This document shows positions 63,733 to 64,000 of a stretch of DNA of 64,000 nucleotides, piece after piece. The stretch is from assembly GCF_017638545.1 (NCBI RefSeq), contig NZ_CP072110.1:372001-436000 (forward strand), read 5' to 3'. Below the pieces are notes generated by a model. That model searched no databases. It saw only the letters and a list, made by a program, of their open reading frames with translations, and was not told the DNA's origin. The translations under genes were made by a program, and so were the position numbers. The stretch's first letter is position 1. Every line of letters starts with the position of its first letter. Source of the DNA: Psychrosphaera ytuae (GTDB taxonomy: Bacteria; Pseudomonadota; Gammaproteobacteria; Enterobacterales; Alteromonadaceae).

Positions 63733-64000
63733 TTAAGACATAGCCATTAGCATACTTGAAGGATCTTCTAAATAACGAGTCCACAAGTTATTAAATCTCG
63801 CAATCGTGCCACCGTCGATGATTCTGTGGTCACCTGACCAACTAACCGTCATGATGTTTCTTGCTTCAACTTCGCCTTGCGCATTAAACCTAGGTAATGT
63901 TTGCATTTTGCCTAACGCCACAATAGCAACTTCTGGTTTATTAATGATAGGCGTTGCTGTCGTACCGCCTAATGCACCAATATTAGAAATCGAAATTGTC
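63733..64000 (-). CDS. 2-oxoacid dehydrogenase E2 (lipoamide acyltransferase), C-terminal part
   Basis: 89 codons visible; N-terminal part is beyond base 64000. Catalytic segment SGDHRIIDGGTIARF carries the H-x-x-x-D-G active site; preceding SNIGALGGTTATPII is the acyltransferase fold. The RFNNLWTRYLEDP ending is most like branched-chain E2 (BkdB-type), which is an inference. Confidence 0.88.
   Translation of the reverse strand, partial: TISISNIGALGGTTATPIINKPEVAIVALGKMQTLPRFNAQGEVEARNIMTVSWSGDHRIIDGGTIARFNNLWTRYLEDPSSMLMAMS

Overview
The window looks like chromosome of an AT-rich marine gammaproteobacterium of the order Alteromonadales (Colwellia/Thalassotalea/Psychrosphaera-like). This is inferred from family-level protein likeness, the classic gammaproteobacterial orders serC-aroA-cmk-rpsA-ihfB-lapAB-pyrF and ccoNOQP-ccoH-ccoI-ccoS-fnr-uspE-ttcA, and the many c-di-GMP, chemotaxis and TonB-independent outer-membrane proteins. 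No species call can be made without a database.

Region by region. 1-5.6 kb: 5' part of nrdA (class Ia ribonucleotide reductase) with two NrdR-type boxes, then ubiG divergent from gyrA. 5.6-9.5 kb: a DUF5916 outer-membrane protein and a photolyase/cryptochrome. 9.6-17.1 kb: core block of serine/shikimate synthesis, CMP kinase, ribosomal protein S1, IHF-beta, LapA/LapB and PyrF. 17.1-19.6 kb: an orphan WYL regulator of the CapW/BrxR type and a secreted GH13 alpha-amylase. 19.7-27.6 kb: a SYLF lipoprotein, a 5'-nucleotidase-like protein that seems to have lost its metal ligands, a diguanylate cyclase whose start overlaps that gene's stop, and converging on them a histidine kinase plus a REC-DUF3369-GGDEF(degenerate)-EAL protein. 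27.8-34.5 kb: M14 peptidase, HAD phosphatase, chemoreceptor, peroxiredoxin-like protein and a lipoprotein. 34.7-44.7 kb: complete cbb3 oxidase structural and assembly genes (no ccoG), Fnr, UspE and TtcA, with FNR-like boxes before ccoN and uspE. 44.8-47.6 kb: glnS and a DUF2884 protein.

47.6-56.0 kb is the accessory region: an array of thirteen small, mostly unrecognised genes, all on the minus strand, separated by attC-type imperfect palindromes with no integron integrase in the window (a CALIN-like array). The cassettes encode an Mrr-like nuclease, a chymotrypsin-like protease, a mini 2OG-Fe(II) oxygenase and many one- or two-helix membrane proteins. In its right half, ordinary attC or attC-like sites alternate with five copies of a second, about 200-bp repeat. 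Each copy starts at or near a gene stop and ends in a GTTA-type core just before the next gene, so it may be a long variant recombination site or a cassette-borne element. This alternating array is the most unusual thing in the window.

56.0-64.0 kb: a cache-domain gene remnant, a MerR regulator, a LysE-type exporter, the large FAD/Fe-S dehydrogenase YdiJ, tRNA-Tyr, a porin-like protein with a small phosphate-binding-like periplasmic protein, and the C-terminal end of a 2-oxoacid dehydrogenase E2 subunit running off the window.
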